Of a stretch of 64,000 nt of DNA, positions 1 through 11,109 are shown one piece after another. The DNA is from Bostrychus sinensis. Its lineage: Eukaryota; Chordata; Actinopteri; Gobiiformes; Eleotridae. A model generated the notes under the pieces. It saw only the letters and a program-made list of their open reading frames with translations. It was not told the origin of the DNA and ran no database searches. Positions within the stretch are counted from its first letter, which is position 1. Every line of letters starts with the position of its first letter. The stretch is taken from positions 14,895,908-14,959,907 of the forward strand of contig CM036256.1 in assembly GCA_020698575.1 (NCBI GenBank). The letters are read 5' to 3'. The position numbers and the translations under genes were made by a program.

Positions 1-1556
1 CTTAAATACACTTAAACAGGTCCTAAATATGTCACATATGATGCAACTGTGCTCACAGTTTATTCTAAAATACCCGCTCTAAGGCTTGTTACTATCACTG
101 ATACAAGAGCTCAGATCTTTTCTTACCAACTGTTTTTGTGGTACTCACTGTCACAAACAGTTGCAAATAAATTATTTCAGTTAAATACATTTTGTGAATT
201 AGATTTTTTTTTTTTTCATTTGTGTGCACTACATGCATATGAAATAGGTCTTAATATTTTTAAACAAAAATCTTAGAAAGGTCTTAATAGATCTAAAATT
301 CAACTTGTTGAACTCTGCAGAAACCCTTTTCATAAATGTCAGAGGAAAAAAAATGCATTTAATAATGAATTTAACAACTGAAATAAACTGATTTTTCCAC
401 CATATTTTCATTCATTGACCTGCTCATGAATACTGTTATTAACATTGCAGTTTTTTTTGTTTTTTTTTTTTTCAGGTGTCAGCTGAACGTTATGGTTAAC
501 TAATTATAATACTTGAATGGTTAAATTATCAAGAGAAAAATATTTCTTATCTAATCTACATCTGTGCTAGACTAGCAGAGAAAATGTGATTATTATACTG
601 TACTGTTTTTTTTATTTTTTTTTATTTCCATCTAAAATTGAAGACTAATCCACTTGACTCCAGGTATTTTGATTATTGTTACCCAACCAACTTCTAGTTC
701 CACGTAGCCACATTTCTCAGTATTACCTGCAGTGTGTAGGGAGGTTTGTGTATGGGCACTTTGTGGGTTTGTGTAATACGATGTATGTGTACAAGCATTA
801 CGGGTGCAAACAGTGTCTTGCAGATGGAACAGTCATCAACAAACAAGCTCTGGTTCCTGGAAGCTCTCACCTAATTCTCTGTCTCTTTACACAGCTACTG
901 TCCTGTACATATTTCCAACAACGTAAAGTAACTGTAAACATATTGCAGAAAATATTACAGCAAGTCGTAAACCACATTGTTTGCATCAAGCATTATCTCT
1001 TTGATGAAAAAAATCAGGATGACAGAATTATAAGGATACTATTTACAATTCGTAGACCTAAACATTTCCTCTCAGGCATGTCATTGTCTTCTCCGTCACC
1101 TTGTATTTTGCCATATGTAATTTACTGTGGAGAGCCCTATTGCAGGCGCCTGTGACGGACTCTGCATTTTCTATAATCAGCTTTGACCCCGGGACACAGT
1201 GAAATAGTGGGGGCGGTTCGGGGAATGTGCAAATGAAGCATAGGATTCAGGTTTTTCTTGTGCACACAGACACAGCAGCATCCTCCTCCTCAGAGCTGTG
1301 AGAGGAAGAGCATGGCCTTTCCTCTATCACGACTCAACATCCGCTCGTGTGGGCTGTCCTCCTTTCTGGTCTTTCACTCACTCAATCATTTTAATAGCTT
1401 GCACGTCTGCTTTGCTCATCTTTGTGTACAACATCTCATGTAGCATCTTGTTTGTAACATACTATATTTATTATAACTGGTCTTGTCGTATTTTTACCCA
1501 TATATTTTGCTTCAAAATTATAGAGACAGGACAACAGACCTCCAATTCAAGTTACA
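1..1556. other. Non-coding stretch, nothing recognised
   Basis: AT-rich sequence with several poly-T runs (near 205-220, 452-472 and 606-625). A 159-codon open frame at 676-1155 has no domain, signal peptide or family resemblance that I recognise, and I take it as chance. The part around 1180-1320 is more GC-rich and could be a small conserved block, but nothing in it identifies a function. Confidence 0.5.
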
Positions 1557-1558
1557 TA

Positions 1559-3062
1559 CACTGCTCAAAAAATAAATAAAGGGAACACTAAAATAACACA
1601 TCCTAGATCTGAATGAATGAAATATTCTTATTAAATACTTTGTTCTTTACATAGTTGAATGTGCTGACAACAAAATCACACAAAAATTATCAATGGAAAT
1701 CAAATTTATTAACCCATGGAGGTCTGGATTTGGAGTCACACTCAAAATTGAAGTGGAAAAACACACTACAGGCTGATCCAACTTTGATGTAATGTCCTTA
1801 AAACAAGTCAAAATGAGGCTCAGTAGTGTGTGTGGCCTCCTCGTGCCTGTATGATCTCCCTAACACCTGGGCATGCTCCTGATGAGGTGGCGGATGGTCT
1901 CCTGTGGGATCTCCTCCCAGACCTGGACTAAAGCATCCGCCAACTCCTGGACAGTCTGTGGTGCAACGAGGCGTTGGTGGATGGAGCGAGACATGATGTC
2001 ACAGATTTGCTCAATTGGATTCAGGTCTGGGGAACAGGCGGCCAGTCCATAGCATCAATGCCTTCATCTTGCAGGAACTGCTGACACACTCCAGCCACAT
2101 GAGGTCTAGCATTGTCTTGCATTAGGAGGAACCCAGGGCCAACCGCACCAGCATCTGGTCTCACAAGGGTCTGAGGATCTCATCTCGGTACCTAATGGCA
2201 GTCAGGCTACCTCTGGCGAGCACATGGAGGGCTGTGCGTCCCCCCAAGAAATGCCACCCCACACCATTACTGACCCACTGCCAAACCGGTCATGCTGAAG
2301 GATGTTGCAGGCAGCAGAACGTTCGGTGTCTCCAGACTCTGTCACGTCTGTCACATGTGCTCAGTGTAAACCTGCTTTCATCTGTGAAGAGCACAGGGCG
2401 CCATTGGCGAATTTGCCAATCTTGGTGTTCTCTGGCAAATGCCAAATGTCCTGCACGGTGTGGGGCTGTAAGCACAACCCCCACCTGTGGACGTCGGGCC
2501 GTCATACCACCCTCATGGAGTCTGTTTCTGACCGTTTGAGCAGACAAATGCTCATTTGTGGCCTGCTGGAGGTCATTTTGCAGGGCTCTGGCAGTGCTCC
2601 TCCTGTTCCTCCTTGCACAAAGGAGGAGGTAGTGGTCTTGCTGCTGGGTTGTTGCCCTCCTTCGGCCTCCTCCACATCTTCTGATGTACTGGCCTGTCTC
2701 CTGGTAGTGCCTCCATGCTCTGGACACTACACTGACAGACACAGCAAACCCTCTTGCCACAGCTCGCACTGATGTGCCATCCTGGATGAGCTGCACTACC
2801 TGAGCCACTTGTGTGGGTTGTAGACTCCGTCTCCGCCAGCATTCAAAAGTGACCAAAACATCAGCCAGAAAGCATAGGAACAGAGAAGTGGTCTGTGGTC
2901 ACCACCTGCAGAACCACTCCTTTATTGGGGGTGTCTTACTAATTGCCTATAATTTCCAGCAGGTGAAATTGATGTCAGTCAGTGTTGCTTCCTCACAGAA
3001 GTGTGATTGACTTGGAGTTACATTGTGTTGTTTAAGTGTTCCCTTAATTTTTTGGAGCAGTG
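1559..3062 (-). mobile_element. Tc1/mariner-family DNA transposon
   Basis: The two ends are inverted copies: the left begins CACTGCTCAAAAAATAA and the right, read on the minus strand, begins CACTGCTCCAAAAAATTA. Both run on into a shared AAGGGAACACT motif. Each end is flanked directly by TA (1557-1558 and 3063-3064), the target duplication expected for Tc1/mariner. The element is 1504 bp and carries a degraded transposase on the minus strand. Well-matched ends but a broken gene suggest a fairly young, non-autonomous copy. It is of a type widely seen in fish; I do not give it a family name. Confidence 0.93.
1820..2856 (-). pseudogene. Tc1-like transposase, frameshifted
   Basis: The minus-strand frame at 2290-2856 reads as the N-terminal half of a Tc1-type transposase: an N-terminal helix-turn-helix region (about residues 14-50, with the motif VQLIQDGTSVRAVAR), a basic GGGRRRATT linker, a second DNA-binding segment with SAQTVRNRLHEGG, and the first catalytic aspartate in VLFTDESRF. 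The frame then ends early near 2320, where a few bases appear to be missing. The rest, including the second catalytic region (MQDNARPH, around 2115-2135) and a C-terminal HTHY-stop near 1820, continues in other frames. An intact member would have about 340 codons. This copy cannot make a functional enzyme. Confidence 0.88.
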
Positions 3063-3074
3063 TATGATAATGAC

Positions 3075-3400
3075 ATGTGCTCAGACCTGGACTCAAACTG
3101 GAGTTGTCTAGTTCAGAGGTAAATGCTTTATCCACCCATGAAGCCCTTCTAGCTCTCAGTGGTAAAGAATCTACTAAAACTTTACCGACATCTTGTAGCT
3201 GGAGTTGGTATTGTTGGCCCTATCTCACAAAATGGTCCAGAATATTTGAACAACTCCTGGATCCATCCACACCAACAACAAATACATTCCTTCTGTCATT
3301 ACGAAGCTTTCATGAGAATTTCAGCCAAATCTGACGATTTTTTGAGTAATCTTGCTAACAGACTAAGAAACCAACCAACAGCAGTGAAAACAGAAGGTCC
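3075..3400 (-). repeat. Dispersed repeat family A (SINE-like, internal tRNA-like part)
   Basis: On the minus strand it opens with a TTGGTTGGTTTCTTAG-type segment, passes through 'gagatagggccaa' and 'actccagctacaag', and ends in a tRNA-like stretch (3075-3160). There the A-box-like region is degenerate and the B-box-like region reads GTTTGAGTCC. About eleven relatives lie elsewhere in the window in both orientations (7985, 14530, 16640, 18085, 21115, 33978, 37735, 48030, 51110, 56960 and 60335). The pattern fits an old mid-copy retroposon. I do not know its published name. Confidence 0.6.
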
Positions 3401-3411
3401 TTGACAGAGTG

Positions 3412-3438
3412 AAAAAAAAAAAAAAAAAAAAAAAAAAA
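3412..3438 (+). repeat. Poly-A tract
   Basis: A run of 27 A residues lies just downstream of the family A copy. It could be a retroposon tail or simple slippage. Confidence 0.8.
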
Positions 3439-3504
3439 CGTGTGCAAGAAGAAAATATATCTACCAAATCTGCTGACAGGCTACCCCTTAACACACTGGA
3501 CAAA

Positions 3505-3820
3505 TGAGAGACCAAAACCTTTCAGTCCCGGACAACATGGGTCCTTTCTGTGTGGAGTTTGCATGTTCTCCTTATGTCTGGGTGGGTTTCCAGTGGGTGC
3601 TCTGGTTTCCACTATTAACCCAAAACAAAGACAATAGCCTAATCCTCCAGCTAGGTACTCCTGACCAGGATCCTGGCTCAAGAGCTGGAGAAGGGTCCCC
3701 AGGCGCTGCACTGCGGTTCCCCACTGCTCCTGACAGTCTGCCCGAGCGGTGTTGAAGGATGGGTCAAATGCAGACAAAAAATTTCCCTACGAGGACAGTA
3801 AAGTCTACCTTACTTTACCT
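3505..3820 (+). mobile_element. SINE copy (fish tRNA-headed type, body and tail)
   Basis: The body carries the motifs TGTGGAGTTTGCATGTTCTC and GGGTGCTCTGGTTTCC, shared by a widespread group of fish SINEs. The 3' part ends in 'gaggacagtaaagtctacc', close to the usual tail of such elements. The tRNA-like head is missing or too diverged to see. Related pieces occur at 8785, 28410, 37150 and 62100. The family label is from memory of the consensus, not from a search. Confidence 0.7.
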
Positions 3821-3824
3821 AATA

Positions 3825-4685
3825 GTGGTAGTAGTAGTCATAGTATGGTCATAGTAGCAGTCAGAGGCGGAGTGGTAATCGGAAGAGATGGGACATTTCC
3901 CAGTCGGCTGGTGAAGTGCCGTCACAGAATCTGAAATGGGGGCAGCCCACAGAAAGAGAGAGCCCCTAAAGTGGCTGCCACCGCCAGCCTTTGGGAAGGG
4001 GATCCCAGCCCAGAGCCTGCCCGTGGCATAGGCAATACAGGCAAATGCTAAGGGTGTCACTGCCCCGTGCTTCAGCATGTAATAAGGATTAATAAGCCTG
4101 ATCAATAATAGTATATACCTAGAAATTGTGAACACTGGGGAGGGGTTTGAGTCCATAGATGTGTTCTACACTTGTCAAACTTTAAGTCACATCTTGTTTG
4201 ATGACAATCGACCTCTTACTCGCGGAGATACGATCATAGACAGCTCCTGAAATAATTTGTGCAGTCATGAAAGATGTGATCTGAAGCACACGTTACTGCG
4301 GCGGTGAGCGACGCCTTTCTCACAATATTTTAGTTGTTTTATTATAAAAACAACATAAAACATTAGTCCAGATGTCCTGACATAAGCTTTTGTAGCCTGT
4401 AGTGTTCTCTGAGCCTCTGTCCAGGCTCAGTGATGAGACTGAAGGCTCTGTGACCCTGTACTGCAGGGGTGGAGCAGAGCTGGGGGCCCAACTGGGGAAC
4501 AGCTTACAGGGAAACTTGGTCACACAATTAAACCTAAACAGAAGTTAAAAGGTAAATTTCACTGCATTACAAAAACATCACAGAAGTATTATTAATCTGT
4601 TTTCAAACAATTTCTAATCACATTTTCTGTGACCATTGCAATGTATTAGCCAGTCTTCCATGCATTATCATTCAGTCCTAGCTTG
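3825..4685. other. Non-coding stretch with short TAG-type runs
   Basis: A short trinucleotide-type run (about 3825-3862) is followed by unremarkable sequence. Frames here of up to 113 codons show no recognisable domain. I see no RNA gene and no inverted-repeat element. Confidence 0.4.
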
Positions 4686-4689
4686 GACC

Positions 4690-4776
4690 TCTTTTTCAAG
4701 AGGACTTCGTGACCCTCTGTGAAGCTTTGGTGACCCCTTATGGGGCTCCCGACCCCCAGGTTGGGAATCACTGGTC
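4690..4776. repeat. One end of a hAT-type element
   Basis: The segment ending in 'ccaggttgggaatcactgg' is the typical inner-to-outer end of short hAT elements whose terminus, read outward-in, is CAGTG-T/A-TTCCCAA. Equivalent ends occur at 19020-19047, 20580-20640 and 62000-62030. I cannot find the partner end upstream, so this is either a fragment or an element with a decayed left end. Confidence 0.5.
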
Positions 4777-4779
4777 TAA

Positions 4780-5280
4780 GATGACACAGCGCTTCCACAA
4801 ACATTTAGTTTACATTACATTATTTCTTGTAGTGTATTTCAGAGTTACTAGGACTGGCTCTACCCCTATTTTATTTATGATTTGCCCACTGTGTTGTTGT
4901 TTGTTTGACTCTTCATGCGGCTGTTGTATTGCAGTATATCAGACATGTGGGAGGCCTCACTGCATTTCCCGGGTAACAAACTGTAAGTCTTGGATTCTTT
5001 ACTCCCAGGGGAACCCAAGCTACACCACAGGTCACCAGTTTTTCTGCTCTAGCCTCACTGAGCTGCAGACAGAGGTAGAATATTTCTCTTGAAAGTGTAA
5101 AATGCAAAGGGATTTTTCCTCATTCCTGTCTCTCAAATATGCTTTTCATTGAATGTCATGGTGAAATTTGCAATGCAGTATTATAAGGAGGCCTTTATAA
5201 GATCACCAGACTTTGTTCAAATGGTCAGAAATCCCGCTGAGATTGTCTAGACTTTTTGAATACACACTAGATATGATCCT
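4780..5280. other. Non-coding stretch, nothing recognised
   Basis: It contains a 127-codon plus-strand frame (4709-5092) that overlaps the hAT end and resembles no family I know. There are no repeats of note. Confidence 0.4.
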
Positions 5281-5410
5281 ACTAAAACCCATGTCCAAAA
5301 CTACAGCCAGAAGTTCACTTTGGTGTCTGTTCCAAGCCAGGATAAATAGAGGTTTGAATCAGGAAGGGCATCTGGCATAAAAATCTATACCAGACTTAGT
5401 GAACCTTCAT
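5281..5410 (+). repeat. Repeat with the 'aagggcatctggcataaaa' motif
   Basis: The motif 'gccaggataaatagaggttt' followed by 'aggaagggcatctggcataa' recurs with variation at 6310-6425 and 38010-38150. It matches a mid-copy repeat common in fish genomes whose class I cannot fix from the fragment. Confidence 0.5.
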
Positions 5411-5526
5411 TCACTGATGGGAAGAAGACATAGAAACTTTCTGTCAAGGTCATAAGATTGTGTTGCATTGTAGTAGTCGTTTATATCAAGATACCTTTCA
5501 CAAAATGCGAGGTTTTGCCTCAAGAG

Positions 5527-5711
5527 CAACTTGGTAATGAGGGGCCCCAGTGCATGTTTTAAGAATGGACCCTAAAAAGATTTAAAGTACATTAAGCTCA
5601 TGCATTAGGCATCTAATTTATGATATCATAACTTTTTGTTTGTTGCAAAAGAAATACTGCAGGTAGTATATATAGTTTTATTCTAATAAAATTTATGTTA
5701 AGGGACAATTT

Positions 5712-5803
<92 letters not shown>

Positions 5804-6050
5804 TTTTTTAAATAATCTTGATTTCTTTAAAGACACATTCAAACATACAGCTGGGCTTTCATTTTGTAATGAGTTTAGATATTTTATTTACAATCAATTT
5901 ATGGTAAAAACTTTATTCTATAACATATTCATGTGCTGCTCTTCTTTATTATTAATATTCTGAAGACGTGACAAGAGCTCTTATGGGCCCCTAAACCTCC
6001 TGGGCCCCACTGCAGTTGCACTGGCTGCACTGCCTCATGATACGCCCCTG
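5527..6050. mobile_element. Short non-autonomous hAT element
   Basis: The 524-bp element is flanked by a perfect 8-bp direct repeat CTCAAGAG (5519-5526 and 6051-6058), the target duplication length typical of hAT transposons. The ends are diverged inverted copies: the left reads CAACTTGGTAATGAGGGGCC and the right, inverted, reads CAGGGGCGTATCATGAGGC. There is no coding capacity. A long AT dinucleotide tract sits inside. Confidence 0.8.
5715..5809. repeat. (AT)n followed by poly-T
   Basis: About 36 AT dinucleotides run straight into about 24 T residues, inside the hAT element. It is prone to slippage and assembly error. Confidence 0.95.
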
Positions 6051-6309
6051 CTCAAGAGTAAATAGAGTATTTTTGACAATGCTATGGGACATCCCTGCTG
6101 TACTGCTGTGTGAAATCTGAAAACATGTCTTTCTCAGTAGAAATAAGGATATACCATGCAGTTACTGTTGGGTTACTGTGACACAAAGTGAGTTGTTCAC
6201 CAGAAACTATAAGAACTTATGATGCTCTGTCAGATGTCATAGGTTCTTCTACAATGGTTTTTGAGGTGCTCCAGAAGTTGTCTATTTTGAAGTTTGCCAG
6301 TGTCCCTTT

Positions 6310-6425
6310 AGTAAAGTGGTTGGTTCTCCCATATGTGCTGAAGCCTGGATAAACAGAGATGGTTAGGCAGGGCATCCGGCATAAAATAAATTGCTTGCCA
6401 TAGTGTTTTACATCTGTGTCACTAT
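6310..6425 (+). repeat. Second copy of the 'gggcatccggcataaaa' repeat
   Basis: It shares 'gaagcctggataaacagag' and 'ggcagggcatccggcataaa' with the copy at 5281-5410, about 1 kb away in the same orientation. Confidence 0.5.
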
Positions 6426-6429
6426 TAGG

Positions 6430-7375
6430 GCTGTTTATAGGCAAGAGTCTAGTGTTACAATATGTATTATAAGCATCACAATAAAATATTTGTCAACAAA
6501 GGTGAATTTTTAATAATATGGTTTTGTAAAAGAATTGGTAGGGAATTGGTCTGTTAATTCATAGTAAATTAAAATAAATATATCAACAACTATTCATTTT
6601 TTTGTATAAAACATCTTATTTAATGTTTTAACTTTGCTCTCTTGCAACTGTGTCACGCGTGGAAAGGTCTATAGATAAAAAAATAACAAAATACACAGAC
6701 TGCAGTATATTTGGTCAAAGATTTAGGACAGAGTTGATGAGAGTGGCCAGTAAGTTACTGTGAATAGTCCATCTATGACCTGACATATTTAAAGGACTGT
6801 TAGGGCAAACAATGACGCGTAACGAGAAAAGGAAAAAGAGGAAAGCACTTTTTTGGGATCAATTGTAATCTAATCACACTGTGTCAGAATAACAAGTAGG
6901 AAAAGTGCCAAACTCAATAGTTGCACTTAAAGTCATTACCGTCTTCAGACTTCCAGTTACACAACAGCACTCTCACAAAAAACTCATCCATAATTGCCGG
7001 AAAAGTAATTTTTGAGGTAAAATTGCAACATGAAGAGCTATACATTTATACGGCAGACAATCTATTTTCTTAACAACCTTAGCAGTGTGACAGCTGTATG
7101 TCTGTCTCTGAGTTTGTGGGTTGACATGATTTGTTAGTTGTCAGGCGTGTCAGTATTTCATCAGCTCGCAGTAAGATAAATGTGTTAGGTGCTGTGGCTA
7201 CATTCACACACTGGTCAACACAAATAGCCACAAGGTAATGCATTTTTGTGTTGACAAATGCAAACAAATATGTCATTCATTTTAGCTGTCACGATATTCA
7301 CTGCATCAGCAAAACTTGCACATGATATAAAGTTCGATGGAGTTGGCAGAACAAATTAGATTTTTCTATTTTTTG
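6430..7375. other. Non-coding stretch, nothing recognised
   Basis: AT-rich, with only short chance frames. Two MluI-like ACGCGT motifs (near 6656 and 6815) are the only local oddity. Confidence 0.4.
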
Positions 7376-7379
7376 TTTA

Positions 7380-7485
7380 AATGCAGAAGTGGAATGTAGC
7401 TGGATACTTTTACTCAAAGAAAATGTGAAAATCTGAGTACTTCTATGTGAGTAAATGTGTTACTTTTACTTATTATCTAGTCTTT
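7380..7485. repeat. Fragment of the 'acttttactcaagta' hAT MITE
   Basis: It contains 'ggatacttttactcaaag' and 'gtgttacttttacttatt'. These are pieces of the palindromic fish MITE that is better preserved at 17025-17545, 28583-29287 and 40365-40745. Confidence 0.5.
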
Positions 7486-7984
7486 AAATGAGATTTTTTT
7501 TTTTTTTTTTTCAGTGTCAATGGGGTAGCATGCCAGCCTTGCAATCAGAAGGTCCTTGGTTTAATTGAATGGAAGTAGTGGTAGTAGCAGGAGCATTTCT
7601 ACTTGAGTAATATTATTTTTGTTATTCTTTTGTGTTGCTTTGTCTGTTCGCAAAAGTCAGATTTTTGACATTTTCAAAAAAGGTCACCAACGGACCATAG
7701 AAGAAGTTAATTGTTTTTAGAGATCTACATTCAGGAGTTAAAAAAAAAGGATTCTGTAGATAGGGATATTTAAGCTGCAATAAAGATACTAACTACAGCC
7801 AGAAGGGGTCAATAAAGGGACACATTAGCTTTTTTAAAGATTTTATAAATACATTAAATAAAGGCTTTTTAAACTTCAGGTAAATGAAGAGTGCCTTGTA
7901 TTTTTTTTTTTTTTTTTTTTTAAACTTTTTTTTAACTTTACACATTAGATAATTTTATAGTTTTAGTGGATTCTTGGTGACATA

Positions 7985-8110
7985 TAAGGGCTTTGTGGCT
8001 CAATTTAGAGCATTTACCGCAGAACTAGAAGAGCCCTTGTTCAAATCTACAACTGTGCCCTATATCTTTGCAAAACAGGGCGAAGGTCTGCCCTTTAAAG
8101 GTTCTGCTAG
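7985..8110 (+). repeat. Family A copy, tRNA-like part
   Basis: This copy shows the tRNA resemblance best: an A-box-like TGGCTCAATTTAGAGCA and, about 45 bp on, a B-box-like TTGTTCAAATC. A 'tatatctttgcaaaacaggg' segment follows, corresponding to 'attgtgagatagggccaa' in other copies. It does not fold as an intact tRNA gene. Confidence 0.55.
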
Positions 8111-8114
8111 TTTT

Positions 8115-8780
8115 TAAGTCAAATTACTATAACATCAGTAGAGGTTTAGAGAGTTCTTGTAATCTCTTGCATCTCTCTTCAAGTTAATATAATCCTTCAT
8201 CTTTTACTTCCCTGTTATATGTTTGGACGTTTGAATAATCCAAACTTTTTTCACTGGTGATATGAATCCTTTTTGTTTCTTTTCTCATATCAAAAACAAA
8301 CTTACCATTGTGGGTTTTCTTTGTCTTGCTCTGGCTTTAAGATCAGAGTCTGTATTTGAACTGCTGCTGATTATCTTTCATTTTGACACCCACACATGAG
8401 TGTTTTGGCTCTGTCTGCCTTCACGGCTGACTCATTCTGGGGCTGGATCTAAAGCTTGTATCTCATGCTCTGTATTTTCTCTTGCTGCCTTTGAAAGCAT
8501 AAAACATAGTAATTTTAGTTTTTAAAAACATGCACTCGTACCAGAGTTCACCTTTATTCATTGTTATCCTTCTGCATGCCTACAGCGCTGCTCAGCTGTA
8601 ATATTTTTGCACTGCTTGATATTTGTTAGAAAACAGGTGTGAAGTACTATGATAATTAGATTGGGACAGCTAACATAGGACTGCTAAAATGCTGCTGAAT
8701 TTGTAAGAGAATATGCACAATAAAACATCTTTTTGAGTTGGGGAAAAAATTTACTTTGGAAATAAGTAACACGTGACCAA
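8115..8780. other. Non-coding stretch, nothing recognised
   Basis: No element, RNA gene or credible exon is visible. Confidence 0.4.
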
Positions 8781-8784
8781 CTGG

Positions 8785-8890
8785 AGTGCATGAGTGGATT
8801 CTGAGTGGATGTCCTGCCTGTGTTACTGTGGGTTTGTCTGGGTACTCCCCAGCTTTCCTCTCACTGTCCAAAAATATGCATTTGTGAACT
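8785..8890 (+). repeat. Diverged SINE body fragment
   Basis: It resembles the shared SINE body: '...gtgggtttgtctgggtactcc' followed by 'cctctcactgtccaaaaata'. Head and tail are not recognisable. Confidence 0.5.
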
Positions 8891-9444
8891 CGTGACTCAT
8901 AATCTGCTACACTGAATATGTTAACACTAAAATGTTCTTATTAGAAATGTGTGTGAATTTTGTCTCCATTTATCTTTAACACAATACAACAGTTAAAGTT
9001 TTCAGTCTTTTGTATATTTTCAATCTGTTGTACCTCAGGTGGTTAATAAACTTGACCAGACTGGCCTCACTTATCAGAGCCTAATTACATAATTTAGTAA
9101 TTTATCACTGTCAAAGAGGCAGCTCCCAGTGAGTCCAACACCCAACTGTGACAATAGATCCCATGTAAGTCTATACAATGAGCATCAAACATGTGAGGTG
9201 CTATTATGACCCAAGGTCGGCTTGTCCCTACACAAAGTACACCTCTCCGCCCTGATCATGACCTTTAACCTCTCTCTGGAGGGAAAACTAGACAAGGGAA
9301 CCTACCTAGACGCACCAATTAGTGGAGACTCAGAAGGAGAAATGGCACTAATGCAAGACAACAAAAACATAAAAGCATATTGCCTTGACTTGAAAATCCA
9401 TTTCCATATCCATAGTGAATGTGAGAGTAATAATTGCCTTTCTG

Positions 9445-9580
9445 TGTCAGTACTGTGATCGACTGGCTATTGTCCAGTGTGAAACCTGCCTAAGGCCCAT
9501 AGTTGTTGGGAAAGGCTGCAGTCATGCACAACTTCTAACAGGAATAAGCAGAAGAAGATGCATGAATAAATAAATGTAAC
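9445..9580 (+). mobile_element. SINE 3' end with RTE/Rex3-type tail
   Basis: The stretch '...gtgatcgactggctattgtc' leads to 'aataagcagaagaagatgca' and then tgaataaataaatg. The 'ataagcggaagaagatggatgg' theme is shared with the Rex3-like LINE end at 22923-22965, which suggests mobilisation by that LINE class. Confidence 0.55.
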
Positions 9581-9639
9581 CAACTGGAGGTGGTCTAAAA
9601 TGCACATGGTGCAGTATATGCTTCTCTGTTAGTGTGTGT

Positions 9640-9705
9640 CTCTGAATCTTAGCCCTGCAATTGTCGTTGTATTAAGCAGTAGAAGAAGGTGAATAAATGA
9701 AATGA
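9640..9705 (+). repeat. Second diverged SINE tail
   Basis: It repeats the layout of the fragment just upstream: 'gtctctgaatcttagccc' and 'aagcagtagaagaaggtga' followed by ataaatgaaatg. Confidence 0.4.
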
Positions 9706-9709
9706 TAAG

Positions 9710-10720
9710 TTATACATAGGAAAAACAAAGCAGTCAAATGAGTCCATTACTATTAGGTACTGCATTTAAGGTGTTTAAACTGGAACTAAACTTGGACTTT
9801 GACTAAGTACTAAATACTACTATCACAGTAGTATTAAAGCCACACAGCTAAGCGTTTAATTGATTAAGAAAATGGTGTGAGCACAAAAGTAGTTTCTTGA
9901 CTATTGTACTTCTAATACTTTATGTCTTTATTAAGACACAAGTCAGAGTACCACTGGTGATATAACTCTATTTGAGCACTGTTGCTATATAAAATTCAAT
10001 GCTTGAACCAAAGGACCACAGCAGTAAATAGCGGTGTCTATGCACTCAAATAGAAAAAATGCCAAGATGCTGTTAATGTATGACAGGTTTCCCTCCACTA
10101 CAAACTTCAAACATCATATAGTTCATTGGCACCAGTCAAAATCTGCATGAATTAAACCCACTTAAGGCCCTCCTCCTCGTGCTGTATTTCATTTGTGTAC
10201 TCTGCTCTGGTTTATTGTGATCAATAGCTGACATTACAGGCCTTTCACACTGCACTTAACCCCAGTTAACCTGCCTCTTAATCTTTCTCTCACTCAGGCT
10301 GCAGATACGGCTGCCACTGGGTCACCACAACATTACTGTATGGGAATGCCAATAATCCCTGCATTTCATTAGCCTCTCTGTGCCTACTGTAATGTCCATC
10401 AAGAAACAGTGGAGCAGCAGGGGCTACGATTGGTTTATACAAATATTATGTAAAGGCTTGAAATAGATTGAAAGCTAATTCTTTTGAGTGCTACTCAAAT
10501 GGTTTCCATAACTTGACAAAGTGCTGGCAGATTAGCTAAGAGTAGGCCAATAGTCGCCTATAGTCCACCATTCCTATCCAAGGAGCAGACTGTTTTTGCC
10601 AGCATTCATTTGTTGGTTACTCTATTAGCAAGATCAAAAAGTAATGGTTCAGCTGCCACAGTTACTAACTCCACAACATATGACATAACTTTTTGGTGTG
10701 GACCACAGTGGCAATATTGA
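9710..10720. other. Non-coding stretch with a possible conserved block
   Basis: Most is unremarkable. About 10200-10420 is less AT-rich, free of recognisable repeats and contains homeodomain- and SOX-like motifs, so it could be a conserved non-coding element. That is inference only. Confidence 0.3.
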
Positions 10721-10724
10721 GTGC

Positions 10725-11108
10725 GCTTACATGCACTTAAGTATCCTGGTTATAACCCTGATCCCGGTTCAGGATATGACGTTTACACCCGCTCAGAGAA
10801 ACCAGAATACTCATATATTTCAGCAATTTACTGAAAAGCTGAGTAAAACTTTTACACTTTATGCAGTCCACATAGAAGAGTCTTACTGTTGGTCTTTGCT
10901 TTTCTGTATCCACAAAAATATTTCATTCAATTAAACAATAACAAGCCTTTACCCGTGAGACTAAATGGTAATCGTTGGCTCTGGATCTGCTTAGCAGACG
11001 CTGCATCAGTGAGACTTTCATCAATACCAATTGCTGCTTGGGCATATTGATCGATACAGCCGTTAATATTTAATCAGGGGCTGGGATACTCTTATTTACA
11101 TCCTGTAT
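10725..11108. mobile_element. Possible MITE with imperfect inverted ends
   Basis: The left end (acatgcacttaagtatcctg, then 'gttataaccctgatccc') resembles the inverted right end ('aggatgtaaataagagtat', then 'cccagcccctgatt'). No clear target duplication is visible. A 78-codon frame inside is chance. Confidence 0.4.
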
Positions 11109-11109
11109 A

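Noticed and set aside
676..1155. 159-codon open frame, plus strand
   Set aside because: No domain, no composition shift, no splice or promoter context. AT-rich DNA of this length yields such frames by chance.
2302..2772. 156-codon plus-strand frame over the transposase
   Set aside because: Shadow of the minus-strand transposase frame.
7985..8060. Possible tRNA gene
   Set aside because: A- and B-box-like motifs are present, but the acceptor and anticodon stems do not pair properly and the same stretch recurs in many diverged copies, so it is a retroposon part.
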